A stretch of 64,000 nt of DNA from Thysanoteuthis rhombus. Lineage: Eukaryota; Mollusca; Cephalopoda; Oegopsida; Thysanoteuthidae. The notes below the pieces were generated by a model. The model did no database searches. It saw only the letters and a program-made list of their open reading frames with translations, and was not told where the DNA came from. Both the position numbers and the translations under genes were made by a program. Position 1 is the first letter of the stretch. Each line of letters begins with the position of its first letter. This document shows, one piece after another, positions 51,772 to 64,000 of this stretch. The DNA is taken from the NCBI GenBank assembly GCA_963457665.1, contig OY735203.1, positions 17,348,994 to 17,412,993 of the forward strand. The letters run 5' to 3'.

Positions 51772-53484
51772 ATATCATCAACTTTTATTGGTCGTAGACT
51801 TTTCTCCACTCTTTCCATTCCAAAACTGATTGCACTAATCCCTGTCATTTTTACCAGCAAACTTTTCTATATAGTGTCTATCTTGTCCCTCCATTCCATA
51901 TTTTGTCTCCCCCTACTGTGTTTTCAGTACCACAGGCAACAATTGGTTAACTTTTTTCCTCATTTGTTTTCCCTCCTTATATAATGAGCCAATCTCCATC
52001 CATGTAGCATTTTATATCACATCCATTGCTTGTTTTCGACGGATTTTGTAGGTTTCCTCACGATGCACTGTGTATCCTCGCTGGTATTATGTATGTGAAT
52101 TTTATGTTTGAAGCACAATGGCAGTTTCTCTCTTCAGTGTGTCTTTAATTATACCAAACGGATCCCTACCAAATCTTATCTCACTAGCTGTATCACCTGG
52201 CCCGAGTGAATGTATTTTCCAAATTGTTTTAAGGATCCATCGTTTATTTCTATGGTATTTTTCCTCGATGTTAGCATCGAACTTTGGTTTTGCTTTTGTT
52301 TTGTCATTCTTCAGCATTAATTTTCAGGTTTTTCTATTTAGATCATTTAACATGTAATGGAAATCGTCTTTTGTTTCTGATATTGATACAATATCCTCGC
52401 TTGACTTTGGATTGTGTAAATATTTCCGTCTACTTTTACTCCTATGTTTTCTCAGGTCGTTTTCCAAAAGGCTCTTCCGAGACTTGCTTTAAAGATCGTT
52501 GAGGATATTGTATCTCCTTGTTTTACTATTGTTCCAATATTTTCTCTTGTATCTTTGTGAAGGCAAATTATTCAAGTGCCTCTTCCGGATATATTCTCCG
52601 TTTCTTTTATATAATTTCCATCTGCTTCTTTTTCATGCCGTGTATTTTATCGAATCAAATCTACGTTTAGACACCATTCCTCGATGGTACATCTGTTATT
52701 CTATAAGGCCTTAAATCTGATTTGGATTCTTACTCAAGAATCAGTAATTCTCTATATTTTACATGGGCATGTTTTCTCTCAATGATTTTGGGTTTAAAGG
52801 TCAAACTGTTTGCCATCCTTCTGTGAGCATTATCTATATATCCCCTAATTGATAACGGCAACATCTTATACTATCGGCTATTATCAAGTCAATTTCCAGT
52901 TTTTGTTATTCCATTTGAACTTCTCCCAAGTCCATTTGCGACTTCTTCGTTGCCGGGGAAAAAAAACGCTTGTTATCTTCATCCTGAATCTCTCTGAGGA
53001 TTTTAGCCGCATATCTCAACTCTCTATTCTCAATCTAACCCCATATTCTCATCAACTTGATTCCCAAACGTATCCTTTACGTACCTTAACACTGAAATCT
53101 CGGACTGTGTAATGTATTTTCTCCCGGTGTATTTCCTTATGGATGCCCTCCGATCATCCGGCCGGAACCTTTCAAATTTGTGCATTATCCTGTATTATTT
53201 TTAATGTGAATCTTTTGCTTTATCTAATTATCATCAAAGCTACTCTTTCTGATATGCTCTCAAAGCTTGTACCGTTGCCGGAACTATAATTATTGACTAA
53301 GAATGATACGCCCTCATTATAATAAAATAGATTATAGATTATCTGGGTTTCACTAATACTTACAATTCATCAGGTTTTCTTCTATCAGTTGACCTCCTCT
53401 CTGATCTTCAGATGTATTTAGAACATTGTAAATGTAGATCGAGTTGATTGCCCGTGTCTTGCGTATCTTGCTCATTGTTTTGCA
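51772..53484 (-). mobile_element. RTE-type LINE of second lineage: endonuclease to 3' end, RT core partly deleted
   Basis: Reading the minus strand from 53484, TRAINSIYIYNV near 53445 is the endonuclease start (family: (I/A)TYNVRTL). GVSFLVNNYSSGNG and ISERVALMIIR near 53310-53230 match GVGFLV and ISERI(A)L. VRDFSVKVRKGYVWESS near 53115-53060 contains the decayed GDFNAKVG catalytic block. FFPRQRRSRKWTW near 52950 and ITK..EIDLIIADS, spread over frames, end the domain by about 52740. Then QGDTISSTIF and ENIGVKVDGNIY near 52560-52480 belong to the RT, followed by ISETKDDFHYMLNDLNRK. From 52317 come KNDKTKAK and SLGPGDTASEIRFGRDPFG, and near 52010-51960 RRENK..KKLTN. The end is RGRQNMEWRDKID near 51885 and EWRKVYDQ-stop near 51795, with tail GTTGATGATA. 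The N-terminal half of the RT is missing and stops are frequent. Confidence 0.78.
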
Positions 53485-53485
53485 G

Positions 53486-54979
53486 TCCAACCCCGTGGGA
53501 GGTGAAAGAAGCCATTAAATAGACGAAGAAAAAAAACTGCCCCTAGACCAGACAACATCACCATCGACCTACTCCGAAAAGCAGGTAAAATCATCACTAG
53601 GAAACTGGCCGTCCTCTCCAACTTGTGTCTAAAACACAGTAAAGTCCCAGACGATTGGAACACTGCTATCATAATGCTTTTATATAAAAAGGGAAACCCG
53701 AAAGACCTCAACAACTATAGGCCTATAAGCCTACTCAACTTTGTATACAAACTTTTCACAAAGATCATCACCAACCGAATCACAAAAACACTCGATGAAA
53801 ACCAGCCACGTGAACAGGCTGGCTTTAGAAGAAGCTACTCGACAATGGACCACCTGCACTCGATAAATCAATTGAAAGAAAAAGCAGCAGAGTATAAACT
53901 ACCACTTGCCGTAGCATTTATCGACTTCAAAAAGACGTTCGACTCAGTAGAAATCCCTAAGGTCATGGAGGCCATCAGTCGGTAAGGTGTAGATCCAGTA
54001 TATGTTGAAATGTTGAAACATATATACAATCACGGCAGCTCATTTATAAGGCTACCTAAAGACTTGGACCCCTTCCAGCTCCAGAAAGGAGTAAGACAAG
54101 GTGATACGAGCTCACCTAAACTCTTCACAGCCTGCCTCGAGATGATCTTCAGAAGACTAGACTGGGAGAGTAAAGGAATTAAAATAGACGGCGAGTATCT
54201 CAGCAACCTCAGATTCGCAGACGACACAGCCCTTTTTGCAGAGACCCTACACGACCTCCAACTAATGATTGATGAACTAAATGAAGATAGCAAGAAAGTC
54301 GGCCTACACATGAACTTCAGTAAGACAAAGATCATGTGCAACAACCACATTAGAGATAAAAACACTAAGATCGAAAACGAGGACACAGAACTCGAGAAAG
54401 TAGACCACTACATCTACCTAGGGCAACGAATCTCCATGAGACCCTCAAAAGAAGAAGAAATCAAGCGAAGAATCACACTAGGATGGCAAGCCTTTGGCAG
54501 AGCTAGCTCAACCTTCAAAAATTATAAGATCCCACTAATCTTGAAGAGAAGGGTGTATAACCAATGCATCCTCCCAATAGTCACTTATGGAGCTGAAACA
54601 TAGAACTTAACCAAGAAACAGACCCGTAAGCTGAGAACCATGCAACGTGCACATGAAAGAATAATGCTGGGCCTCACATGGAGAGACCACAAAACAGCAC
54701 AGTACATCCGGGAAAAGACAAGAGTTAGAGACATCATAGAATCCATGAAAATCTCAAATGGCGGTGGGCTGGCAATATTGCAAGAATGGCAGACAGTCGA
54801 TGGACATCACGACTCACAGCATGGATTCCCCAAGACCACATGCGCAACCGAAGCCGGCAAATGTTAGATGGAGAGACGAGCTAGACAAGTTCAGGAAGTA
54901 CTGGCTCCGTGACGCCCATGATAGAGAAGTGTGGCAAATCCTGGGGAAGGTCTATGTCCAACGACGGACGCTAAAAGAC

Positions 54980-55021
<42 letters not shown>
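53486..55021 (+). mobile_element. RTE-type LINE, reverse transcriptase nearly complete, recently inactivated
   Basis: The sequence starts at WEVKEAIK (5'-truncated inside the linker before RT). It reads on through [52 protein letters not shown] and [13 protein letters not shown] (the first catalytic aspartate is kept). KGVRQGDTSSPKLFT follows, then LRFADDTALFAE, with the catalytic FADD at 54214-54225 intact. Next come the thumb (MNFSKTKIMCNN, YIYLGQRIS) and the conserved tail (YNQCILPIVTYGAET, MQRAHERIMLGLTWRD, RDAHDREVWQILGKVYVQRR). Disabling changes are stops at 53520, 53983 and 54601 (TGG to TAG) and two 1-base deletions, near 54750 and 54860, shown by comparison with 31.2 kb. It ends in (TGA)14 overlapping the stop. 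Lacking the endonuclease, it could not move on its own. Confidence 0.96.
54980..55021 (+). repeat. (TGA)14 3' tail of the RTE element
   Basis: Begins with the stop codon of the element's open frame at 54980-54982. Confidence 0.95.
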
Positions 55022-55022
<1 letters not shown>

Positions 55023-55465
55023 ATGTAGATCATAATTTTGTATCATTTGTTTAATGTCCAAAACATTGTCTAACTTGGACAATGTTTACTCGTCATCAGT
55101 GGTACATTTCTCTCAAGAACACGAAGCAATGCAATTGGACAATGGTCTATGGAAAAGCCACGATTTTTTATTACGGTCAGTGTTTGTGTTAGATTTGGGA
55201 AGGTTGTGATTAATTAAAACCATCATTTGTTACTTAATACCCGTAAGAAGTAAAAAATGATGGTCCTAATTAATGAAAATAATATGAAATAAATAAATGA
55301 TGTTGGATTAGTATTATTATCTGGATTCATTTTTATCTGATGGGTGATCATTTTGGTCCAGGGCTTCTTTAGACAGCATCTCGTTAAATAAAAGGCCAAT
55401 CGCCATCTTATGATTAATACATCCAAACACGTATATATATTTTACCAGGGCTTCATCTTCTGAAG
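55022..55465. other. Short unassigned stretch with one hairpin
   Basis: No coding sequence. Contains the imperfect hairpin at 55209-55274. Confidence 0.5.
55209..55274. other. 66-nt imperfect hairpin
   Basis: Arms 55209-55235 and 55248-55274 pair at 24 of 27 positions around a 12-base loop. Mismatches are a 2-base A/C bulge-like pair and one G/A. Size and shape are like a microRNA precursor or a small MITE. Nothing shows transcription. Confidence 0.8.
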
Positions 55466-55509
55466 AGAGAGAGAGAGAGAGAGAGAGGAAGAGAGAGAGA
55501 GAGGAGAGA
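55466..55509. repeat. (GA)n at the gap edge
   Basis: Impure GA repeat running straight into the N run. Confidence 0.95.
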
Positions 55510-55709
55510 NNNNNNNNNNNNNNNNNNNNNNNNNNNNNNNNNNNNNNNNNNNNNNNNNNNNNNNNNNNNNNNNNNNNNNNNNNNNNNNNNNNNNNNNNNN
55601 NNNNNNNNNNNNNNNNNNNNNNNNNNNNNNNNNNNNNNNNNNNNNNNNNNNNNNNNNNNNNNNNNNNNNNNNNNNNNNNNNNNNNNNNNNNNNNNNNNNN
55701 NNNNNNNNN
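55510..55709. other. Assembly gap, 200 N
   Basis: Exactly 200 undetermined bases. The round number suggests a placeholder gap, so the true length is unknown. The right flank restarts with CTTCCTCTCTC, pyrimidine-rich, so a long simple repeat is the likely cause. Confidence 0.99.
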
Positions 55710-56821
55710 ACTTCCTCTCTCATTCAAATTATACGGATCTATTGTATATGAAGAAGAATGGAAATAGAACGATGGTAGATCTTTTCAAAGTGAAATAAAC
55801 CAGAGCTAATTGAATGCTAGGTTTTATTTTTTGTGTTTTTCAAGCGTAGGTGGTTTTCAGTCATGTTGGTCACTTTTCTGTCACATGATCGCTTGCCTTC
55901 TGGCTCTGGAAAACTGGTGCATGTGGCAGGTTAAGGAAGTGAGTCCCCTATACTGATTTTGATCGTTAAATTTTGTTGAAAATTTGTTGGGATCTTGTTT
56001 AAGAGCCAATAAATGGTATCAGAGAAACACAAATATCTATGAGCAAACAAGCATATCCGATGTATCGTTGGAAATGACGTTTTTGTTCTATCCGATTACA
56101 TTGGCAACCCAAAAATAAACACATTTGTCTTCAGGTAAGGTGGTCCTTGTATGTTCTAGTCCTGGTGTATCAAATATGATCTTTTATTTAATTTGCTAGC
56201 AATTAAAAAAAAATGTTCTGAAACACTTTGAAAAGGACTTCTGTTTCCTTTAGAATAAAGTTTTTTTCCTGTCATACTGAGCCAGATTGATGCCAATGTG
56301 CTGTTCTTTTATCCTGGTTGTGTTTGTTTGATCAAGTATCTTGACCACGAGGAAATTACACAAAATTATCATTATTAGGAGATCTGTTGTACTGAAATTA
56401 TACTTTAAATGAATTTAGAGAAGACCTTTGATCTTATTTTTTTCAAATTTCCTTTCTTCATTTTATTGAAAAAGTGGTATTATTACTGTTCCCTCTATAA
56501 GAATGTTGATCAACTCTACAATATAACTGAATACTTTTAATGTCATGTTCTTTAATGGGATGGAGGAAAAAGATACAACACCTATGAATAAGAGTTTCGT
56601 AAATCATGTCAAGATTATTGAAAATGTGTGGACGACTTTCGTCTTACTGTTTGTCAACTTATAATGACATTGGGCTAGCTGGTCTTTCACTGAATCAGCT
56701 ATTATTTCAACCGTGAGTTATGTCACGTTAGTTCTTCTGGTTATTAATATCACACATTCAGACAAGATATTAAGCCTGATTGTTTAAGTGCTACTGGACA
56801 CCAACAAGCCTGAGACTCCGA
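55710..56821. other. Unassigned stretch
   Basis: No open frame above 60 codons that avoids repeats, and no element recognised. Confidence 0.5.
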
Positions 56822-56885
56822 CTCTCTCTTTCTTTTCTCTTTCCTCTCTCCCTCTCTCTCTCTCCTTGTATATGTATATGAAGAT

Positions 56886-56947
<62 letters not shown>
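56822..56947. repeat. (CT)n then (TA)n
   Basis: CT-rich 45 bases, short spacer, then about 58 bases of TA. Confidence 0.95.
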
Positions 56948-56951
<4 letters not shown>

Positions 56952-57032
56952 GTATATGTTTATATATACATATATGTATGTACACATATATGTGTATAAA
57001 TTCGGGAGATATGATATGTATGTGTATATATA

Positions 57033-57033
<1 letters not shown>

Positions 57034-57081
<48 letters not shown>
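57034..57081. repeat. (GT)n microsatellite
   Basis: About 24 GT units. Confidence 0.97.
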
Positions 57082-57083
<2 letters not shown>

Positions 57084-57285
57084 CAATAGGGAATGAAGCA
57101 GATTCAGAAGTGATGGTGTATGGAAACTTTATTTTGTAATTATCAATTGATAAATGATATAATTAATGTTTCAGGAAGGCTTCTATCTTCATTGGCATGT
57201 ATGTAGATTTCAATCGTTCGGAGGTTACCGTAGAAAATACATTTAGCATAAGCTTTTCTGACTTGGAAGGAAAATAGAAATTAAA

Positions 57286-57287
<2 letters not shown>

Positions 57288-57324
<37 letters not shown>

Positions 57325-57419
57325 CATATATATTACACACACACACACACATATATATGTATATATAATTATATATGTGTGTGTGTATGTATGTATATAT
57401 ATATATATGTGTATGTGTG

Positions 57420-57450
<31 letters not shown>
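57288..57450. repeat. (CA)n-(TA)n-(GT)n compound
   Basis: CA, TA, CA, TA, GT, TA, GT blocks in sequence, with local dyad symmetry. Confidence 0.95.
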
Positions 57451-60400
57451 ATGCGTATGTTCGTCTAAGGTTTGTAAAATGACAAATTGAAAAAAAAAAT
57501 AACAGGTGTGACTTATCTCGGGGCAGAAAATATATGTAGTTTAATCGTCTGAGATTTAAGGAATGACATTGGGATATGTGTTGTGGATTAATCAATCAGA
57601 GGGGTATTGTTTTTATCTGCGTAGGTGAGATTCAGATAAACCCTTACCCCCATATATATATATATATATATATGGAAATTTTGCTCTCACAAAATATATA
57701 TATCGCTTCAAACTGAAAAAGCAACGATAAATAAAGTCCTAATGTAAATATCTCTGACAATGGAAGTTTTGAGCTAAAGAAAGTGACAGATTTCCCTAGG
57801 AAATGGCGGCTTTCAATTCGTGAATGACTGCAAAAAAATTTCATGTGCCCAGACATAAATATAAGTGACCATTAATTTTGCAAACGATAAGGCTGGACAA
57901 TGCCATGCAAAAAAGGAAAAAGTTTCTTACATTTGATATGTGCAAGTGACCAGTGGTATAGTCTGAAAAGGTTAACCACCTTGTAAGGAGATGTGATCTA
58001 AGAGTCACAGTGATTGTGATAGGAAATGCTTGGAGATAAAACATGAACAGATAAAATGAAATCACAGAAAACAAATGCACAGCCAGTCAAAATTTTATTC
58101 CTCAGCTTGAAAGAAAGAAAACGTCATTGTTAGTACCGTTTTTTTTTTCATATAATTAACTAGTACTCGTCTATAGATTTCCAAATAACTATAATAAGCA
58201 GCCATAAAACGGAAGAAGAGATCTGGCTCTGTAATAGCAATGATAAGGTTTCAAGTTGATTTTGATTGTTCCTGGAAAAAAACGCAAGAGGACTGAGATT
58301 CAAACGGTCCCATAAAGGAAATAAACATATAAAACGCCACTGGAGATTACAGGAGGCAAGTAAGTTTGATAAATGTGTGCATCGAACGTCAAATGATCCG
58401 TCTTTTTCGAAGATTGGTTCCCTGTAATAAAAACTTTCGGTAAATTACTCGTTTTGGGATTCGCTGTAAAGTGTATTTACTTTGCTATCACGAAGAACCC
58501 ACGTAGACACATTTCGTACATAGAGCACATTTATCGCAGACGAGTGCTCTGAAAGGAAACAAAATTAGTGGTGCTATACTTCCGGTAATGGTCTCTTTAA
58601 TAAAGCACATTTGAAAGCGCAGGCAAGTTAGACCGCATTAGAAGGATTCGATTGTCAAACTCTTTAAAAGCCTTGCCCATAGACTAGTCCTTTTTGAAAG
58701 GTATCGAGGAACTTTACAACCATAGAGAAATCTTTGTTGGCATTATGGCCTAATATAATTCATCACGCTTTTCACGCTCTCCATATATCTGTCAGATCGC
58801 CTGCTTTGTATCATCTATTAATCTTACTTTAAAGCTGTCTCGTTATCTTGCTATCTATGAACCTTCATCATAGCGACATTGGCAGTAATTTTCACTCTAA
58901 CGTCAATGAATATCATAAAATGCTACGTGACTCACTTTCAAGGTTTTAGGGATATTGAAACAATAATGCATTATTGGGAATCGGATGGGATCGTTCCGCT
59001 TTGAATAGGCGAAATAGCAAAAGCTATCCACAGTTTTGAAATCTCAAACTAGAATAGGGATTGTGAATGTGGAGCACACCCCCAGAAGGAGCAATTCAGA
59101 TATATCTGGGGGCATTTTGAAGCATTGGTGTGAAGCTGGAAATGTATTCAGAAATCGGACCCTGTCAAATCATAACTCATTAATACCTAATCATACAATA
59201 ATAATGATTGTCATAAACCTTGGGGTCGTACATTGTTCAGCAGGAATAAAAAAACTTGTCCCTGTGGTATGTCACGTTTCTTTTTCTTCAGATATAATCA
59301 TGTTAGTTTATACAGTCAAATTTAAATCGTGAGGCAGGTTAATAAGATAGTTATTTTATCTAATTTGGAATCAGGTCGAAATGTTAGATGGGTCAGCTTT
59401 TATAGATATACTTATTTCGAGTAACAAAATTATCGGAGGTCACTGTTTGTGGTTAATTGAAAGGCCAGGCTTTCTGAAGCTAATTTTTGTGGCATGTACG
59501 CTCTTTTTACTTGGAAGATTAGAGTATCACAATCTCCCAATTACTATCACCCGTAATCTAGCTAAACTTGAATATCAAGTTAAAAAAATATCCATCCTCG
59601 CTTGAGGCAAATCAGAATGTCACAGAATTAAGATGGTGCGAATCTGTTACGGGACAACCACTTCCCCTCGACGAATCAAAGTTATTTTAAACAAAAAAAG
59701 ATGCTGTACCCACGACGTTGTTTAAACAGTGTTCGATATTTGTTTCATATGATATCACAACGTTCTATTACAAAGTCCTGAAAAATAGTCGAAGGATATA
59801 AATATTGTACATCTTAATTCCTTGCCTCTTCCATAGGTCTCTCCCTGGGAGGTTTTTCATGAAGAAAGTGCGTTTGGTTCTTATAGATCCTCAGATGTTC
59901 CTTGCAAGTGAAAAAAAGGGGGAAAATTGAACAATACTGAGTTTGGTTTAATTATGACGGAAAAGTATAATCTCTGCATTCTTTCATTGTTCAAAGAGTT
60001 CTGTTAATATTTTGAATTACATTTATTTAATTGCTTGCCCCTTCAGTAAAATTATTCTTGCAATCTATGCTTTTCACTGACGGTCGTAGACGTACGGCCA
60101 GGGCAGTTTGAAGTTCCTCGATCCTCTGTCCGTTTTCAAAGACTCTTCCACTTGAAAGTGAGAGATGTGATGGCAGAAATGTCTCCTACTCTCCATTTTA
60201 AACACCGGAATCTTCAACTGAAACGAATACGTGTTTTTTTTTCTCATCTAAAAATGTCTCCTAATTGAATTCAAATACAGGTAGTCTATTCGTTTCGAAA
60301 TTTTGCATCACACCACTATTTCACTTCTTTCACGAGAATCGAAAATAGCATTTAGCTTTTGTTTCGCAGCGAGTCCTCATTGAGACAGCACACATTCTAG

Positions 60401-61083
60401 CTCTCTATTCTACACCTTCTCTACCTTCCTGCACAACGATATTGAATGACTCAACCTAACATACAATCCAAACCATTTTTCGGGAACGCTGAAAACGTTC
60501 TCCATTAATGGTAATTGTCCCATTGCTTTAAGCCATTTTTGCTCATTGATGGCTTCTATAGTAAAACTCTACTTTCTGGATAGTGGAGGATTCAATATAT
60601 CTGCCGTCATAAAATCTTTTTTCGTACTTTCATTACAGAATTAGAAACTCCCGTTAAACACACTCAGGGCCATTTTTTCGTTTCACTAGAATGGCTCTAA
60701 GATTGGTGTCCAATGTTCACAATATCAATACTGATCGGCAACAACTAAGTTTAAATATCTATCTAGTCATTTACTACCTCTATATGTATATTCATCGGAG
60801 AGTTCTTTCTAACCTTGTTCTTTCCATTGCTCTCCGTGCAATTCTTACTTGTTTCGTGAGCAGTTCTGTAAGTTTCCGGGATTCACATCGAAACATGTCA
60901 AGAGATTTTTTCTGAGCTGAAAATACTACTATGAACATTAACCTCCTCACTAACTGTCCAAGTTATTATATACGAAAGTATTTCCAACCTGTGTGGCCAT
61001 TCCTCATTTCTCACCAATCTCTTACACTTATTGAACCTTTCTTGTTGAATACTAGTACCTTTCTCTCTGTCTCTCTCTCTCCT
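57451..61083. other. Long unassigned stretch
   Basis: About 3.6 kb with only a short (TA)n at 57652-57673. The longest frames are 98 codons (59036-59332) and 104 codons (57595-57281, through repeats). The section at 58380-59050 is the least repetitive part of the window, but I recognise no exon, splice-bounded frame or RNA gene. Confidence 0.5.
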
Positions 61084-61109
61084 TATATATATATATATAT
61101 ATATATATT
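61084..61109. repeat. (TA)n microsatellite
   Basis: Twenty-six bases of TA after a CT run. Confidence 0.9.
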
Positions 61110-61447
61110 GCCATATATCATGTTATTTATACTCTATTTAATCTATCAGTACCTATCCAAATCTCAAAATCAATCTATTGAAATGAAGAATGGTCCTGAG
61201 AGGGTCTAACGGGAATTTGTAGTTCTGTAATGAAAGGAGCAAGCAAAACAAGATTTTATGACTGTTTTGCGTGACGATCGTTATTCTGTCAGAATCTTTA
61301 AAACTTGTTATCTCTAATTAGTTTTGTCTTCATCTCCATTTTTCTGATAAATGACACTGGAGATTATAATAACTGAACGTAGATTTTGTGTTTTCAGACG
61401 TGCATTGCTTCTACCTCGTCCTCACACGTTTTCTATATTGCACGCAC

Positions 61448-61501
61448 GCACATGCAAGCACACACACACATATATGTGTGTGTATGTGTGTGTATATATA
61501 C

Positions 61502-61578
<77 letters not shown>

Positions 61579-61590
61579 TATGTATATATA
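61448..61590. repeat. (CA)n-(TG)n-(TA)n compound
   Basis: CACA, ATATATG, TGTG, then about 60 bases of TA, ending in CACA and TATA. The 128- and 91-codon frames across it are artefacts. Confidence 0.95.
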
Positions 61591-61979
61591 AGTTTGTGTC
61601 TACATGCATGTCTATTATTTTCATAGATTTAGCCAATTCTTGTTCAGTACGTTATACTCATCCTCTACCCCATCTTTCTCCGAAAGTGCACACGCATATA
61701 TGTATATCAATATTTTGTAAATATAATTTACGAAAGGAAATAACTATCTGTAGTTCAGTAATTGGAAAATAAAATATTATACATGTATTCGAGGAAGGAA
61801 CTTTCTTTTTTTATTTAGAAATTCGACACGACCGAGAGACAATGAAATGAGAGATGATTTATTCGTTTCTTTGAGTAGATTAAAATAATTTCACACTTGA
61901 TGCACAAACAATCCGTTTTTCACATGTTCCATAACATTACTATATATATTCATATGCTTATGTGTCTATGTATGTATTT

Positions 61980-62037
61980 GCACACACACACATGCACTCG
62001 TGCACACACACACATATAAATACACACACCCATGCAT

Positions 62038-62100
<63 letters not shown>
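61980..62100. repeat. (CA)n then (TA)n
   Basis: CA with GCATG interruptions, then 24 bases of TA. Confidence 0.95.
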
Positions 62101-62103
<3 letters not shown>

Positions 62104-62165
62104 CGATGAGCTTTAAGAAATAATTATGTTTAGCAATTTCCGTAAATATGATTATGACATATAGC

Positions 62166-62337
62166 TTTAGGGTTAGGTTTGGAGTGACAGTTAGTTTTTT
62201 GGGTTATATTCAGGTTTTGGATTAGAAATATGGTCCAAGGTTAGACTTTTTTTCAGAGTTTTTCTTAATGTTTTTATAGGTTCTAGTCCTTGTTAACGTT
62301 AGAGCTAGGTTTTAGGGTCTGTGGTAGGGTAGGGTTA
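62166..62337 (+). repeat. Degenerate telomere-like (TTAGGG) array
   Basis: TTTAGGGTTAGGTTTGG begins the stretch. GTTAG, GGGTTA, GGTTAG, GTTAGAGCTAGG, TTTTAGGG and GGTAGGGTAGGGTTATGG follow, all in the same orientation. Spacing is irregular and units are mutated. It is either an interstitial telomeric relic or an unrelated G-rich repeat. Confidence 0.5.
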
Positions 62338-63530
<1,193 letters not shown>

Positions 63531-63674
63531 TTAATCCAGTAGATCTTACTTTGGAGGTGATATATGGAAGAAATATTAGAATGATATATAAATGTGTGCA
63601 AGTGAGACGTTGGAGGTCAGCAAAAGGGAAGTATCTTGGTCAATCAGTTGATTTGATGGCTATGGCTGCTGCAG

Positions 63675-63686
63675 ATATATATATAT

Positions 63687-63757
<71 letters not shown>

Positions 63758-63770
63758 AGTGTGTTTGTGT
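63675..63770. repeat. (TA)n then (TG)n
   Basis: TA with CATACATA near the start, then TGTG. Confidence 0.95.
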
Positions 63771-64000
63771 GTTTCATTAAACAATGTCGACATGCCATGT
63801 CAATTCGACCTTCTATTGAGCTTTCCAATTTCGGATGTTCTTCTTTATCGCTGGTTTGAATGGGTGTGTTGATTTTGAAAAGATATATGATAATCGAGTT
63901 GCTTTTAGTCATCTTAGAACTTCTGACCATCTAAAAGCTCTGAGACTTGGAAACGCACATTGAGAAAGACCAGCAATGGTCAAGAGTACTACGAGGAATA
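63771..64000. other. Unassigned stretch to window end
   Basis: No frame long enough to judge. It may continue into something beyond the edge. Confidence 0.4.

Noticed and set aside
55317-55727. Frames of 136 and 93 codons across the gap
   Set aside because: Most residues are undetermined because the frames run through the N run.

Overview
This window is animal nuclear DNA, and its repeat content fits a mollusc, most likely a coleoid cephalopod such as an octopus. It is AT-rich. It carries dozens of long (AT)n, (CA)n/(GT)n and trinucleotide tracts and one 200-base assembly gap of N (55510-55709). It also holds many decayed non-LTR retrotransposons of RTE type, two Penelope-like elements and several short tRNA-headed retroposons. 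I see no bacterial-style gene organisation and no host protein-coding exon that I can defend. The organism call is an inference from repeat style and has not been tested by a search.

RTE-type elements are found along most of the window. Plus-strand copies lie at 1-1425, 15545-16050, 31203-31696, 33045-33240 and 53486-55021. Minus-strand copies lie at 8400-9285, 12700-13450, 24890-25250, 28090-29150, 36618-37520, 45118-45545 and 51772-53484. The youngest are at 53486-55021, where the reverse transcriptase keeps its FADD active site but has stops and two 1-base deletions, and at 31203-31696, which has an open C-terminus. These two copies differ at only 2 of 59 aligned bases in one stretch I counted. 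At least two RTE lineages are present. Penelope-like elements lie at 17600-19760 (minus) and 29170-30540 (plus; this one has a C-terminal GIY-YIG-like region). Two remnants of a LINE with a restriction-like endonuclease signature lie at 26540-26790 and 42330-43340.

Smaller repeats include a tRNA-headed SINE family near 37.7-38.1 kb (two copies head to head), 43.5 kb and 51.6 kb, with possible relatives at 31.8 and 48.0 kb. There are diverged minisatellites at 32.5-32.7 kb and 33.9-34.4 kb, and a telomere-like TTAGGG relic at 62.2 kb. A perfect 48-bp palindrome lies at 22255-22302, and two clean hairpins lie at 10402-10454 and 55209-55274. At 45561-45652 a 5S rRNA-like sequence sits about 15 bases from the 5' end of an RTE fragment on the same strand, which suggests a retroposed chimera.

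The elements do not form a pathway. The window reads as an intergenic or intronic graveyard in which autonomous LINEs and Penelope elements supplied the machinery, SINEs probably borrowed it, and microsatellites often start at element 3' ends. Stretches listed as unassigned are ones where I looked and recognised nothing.
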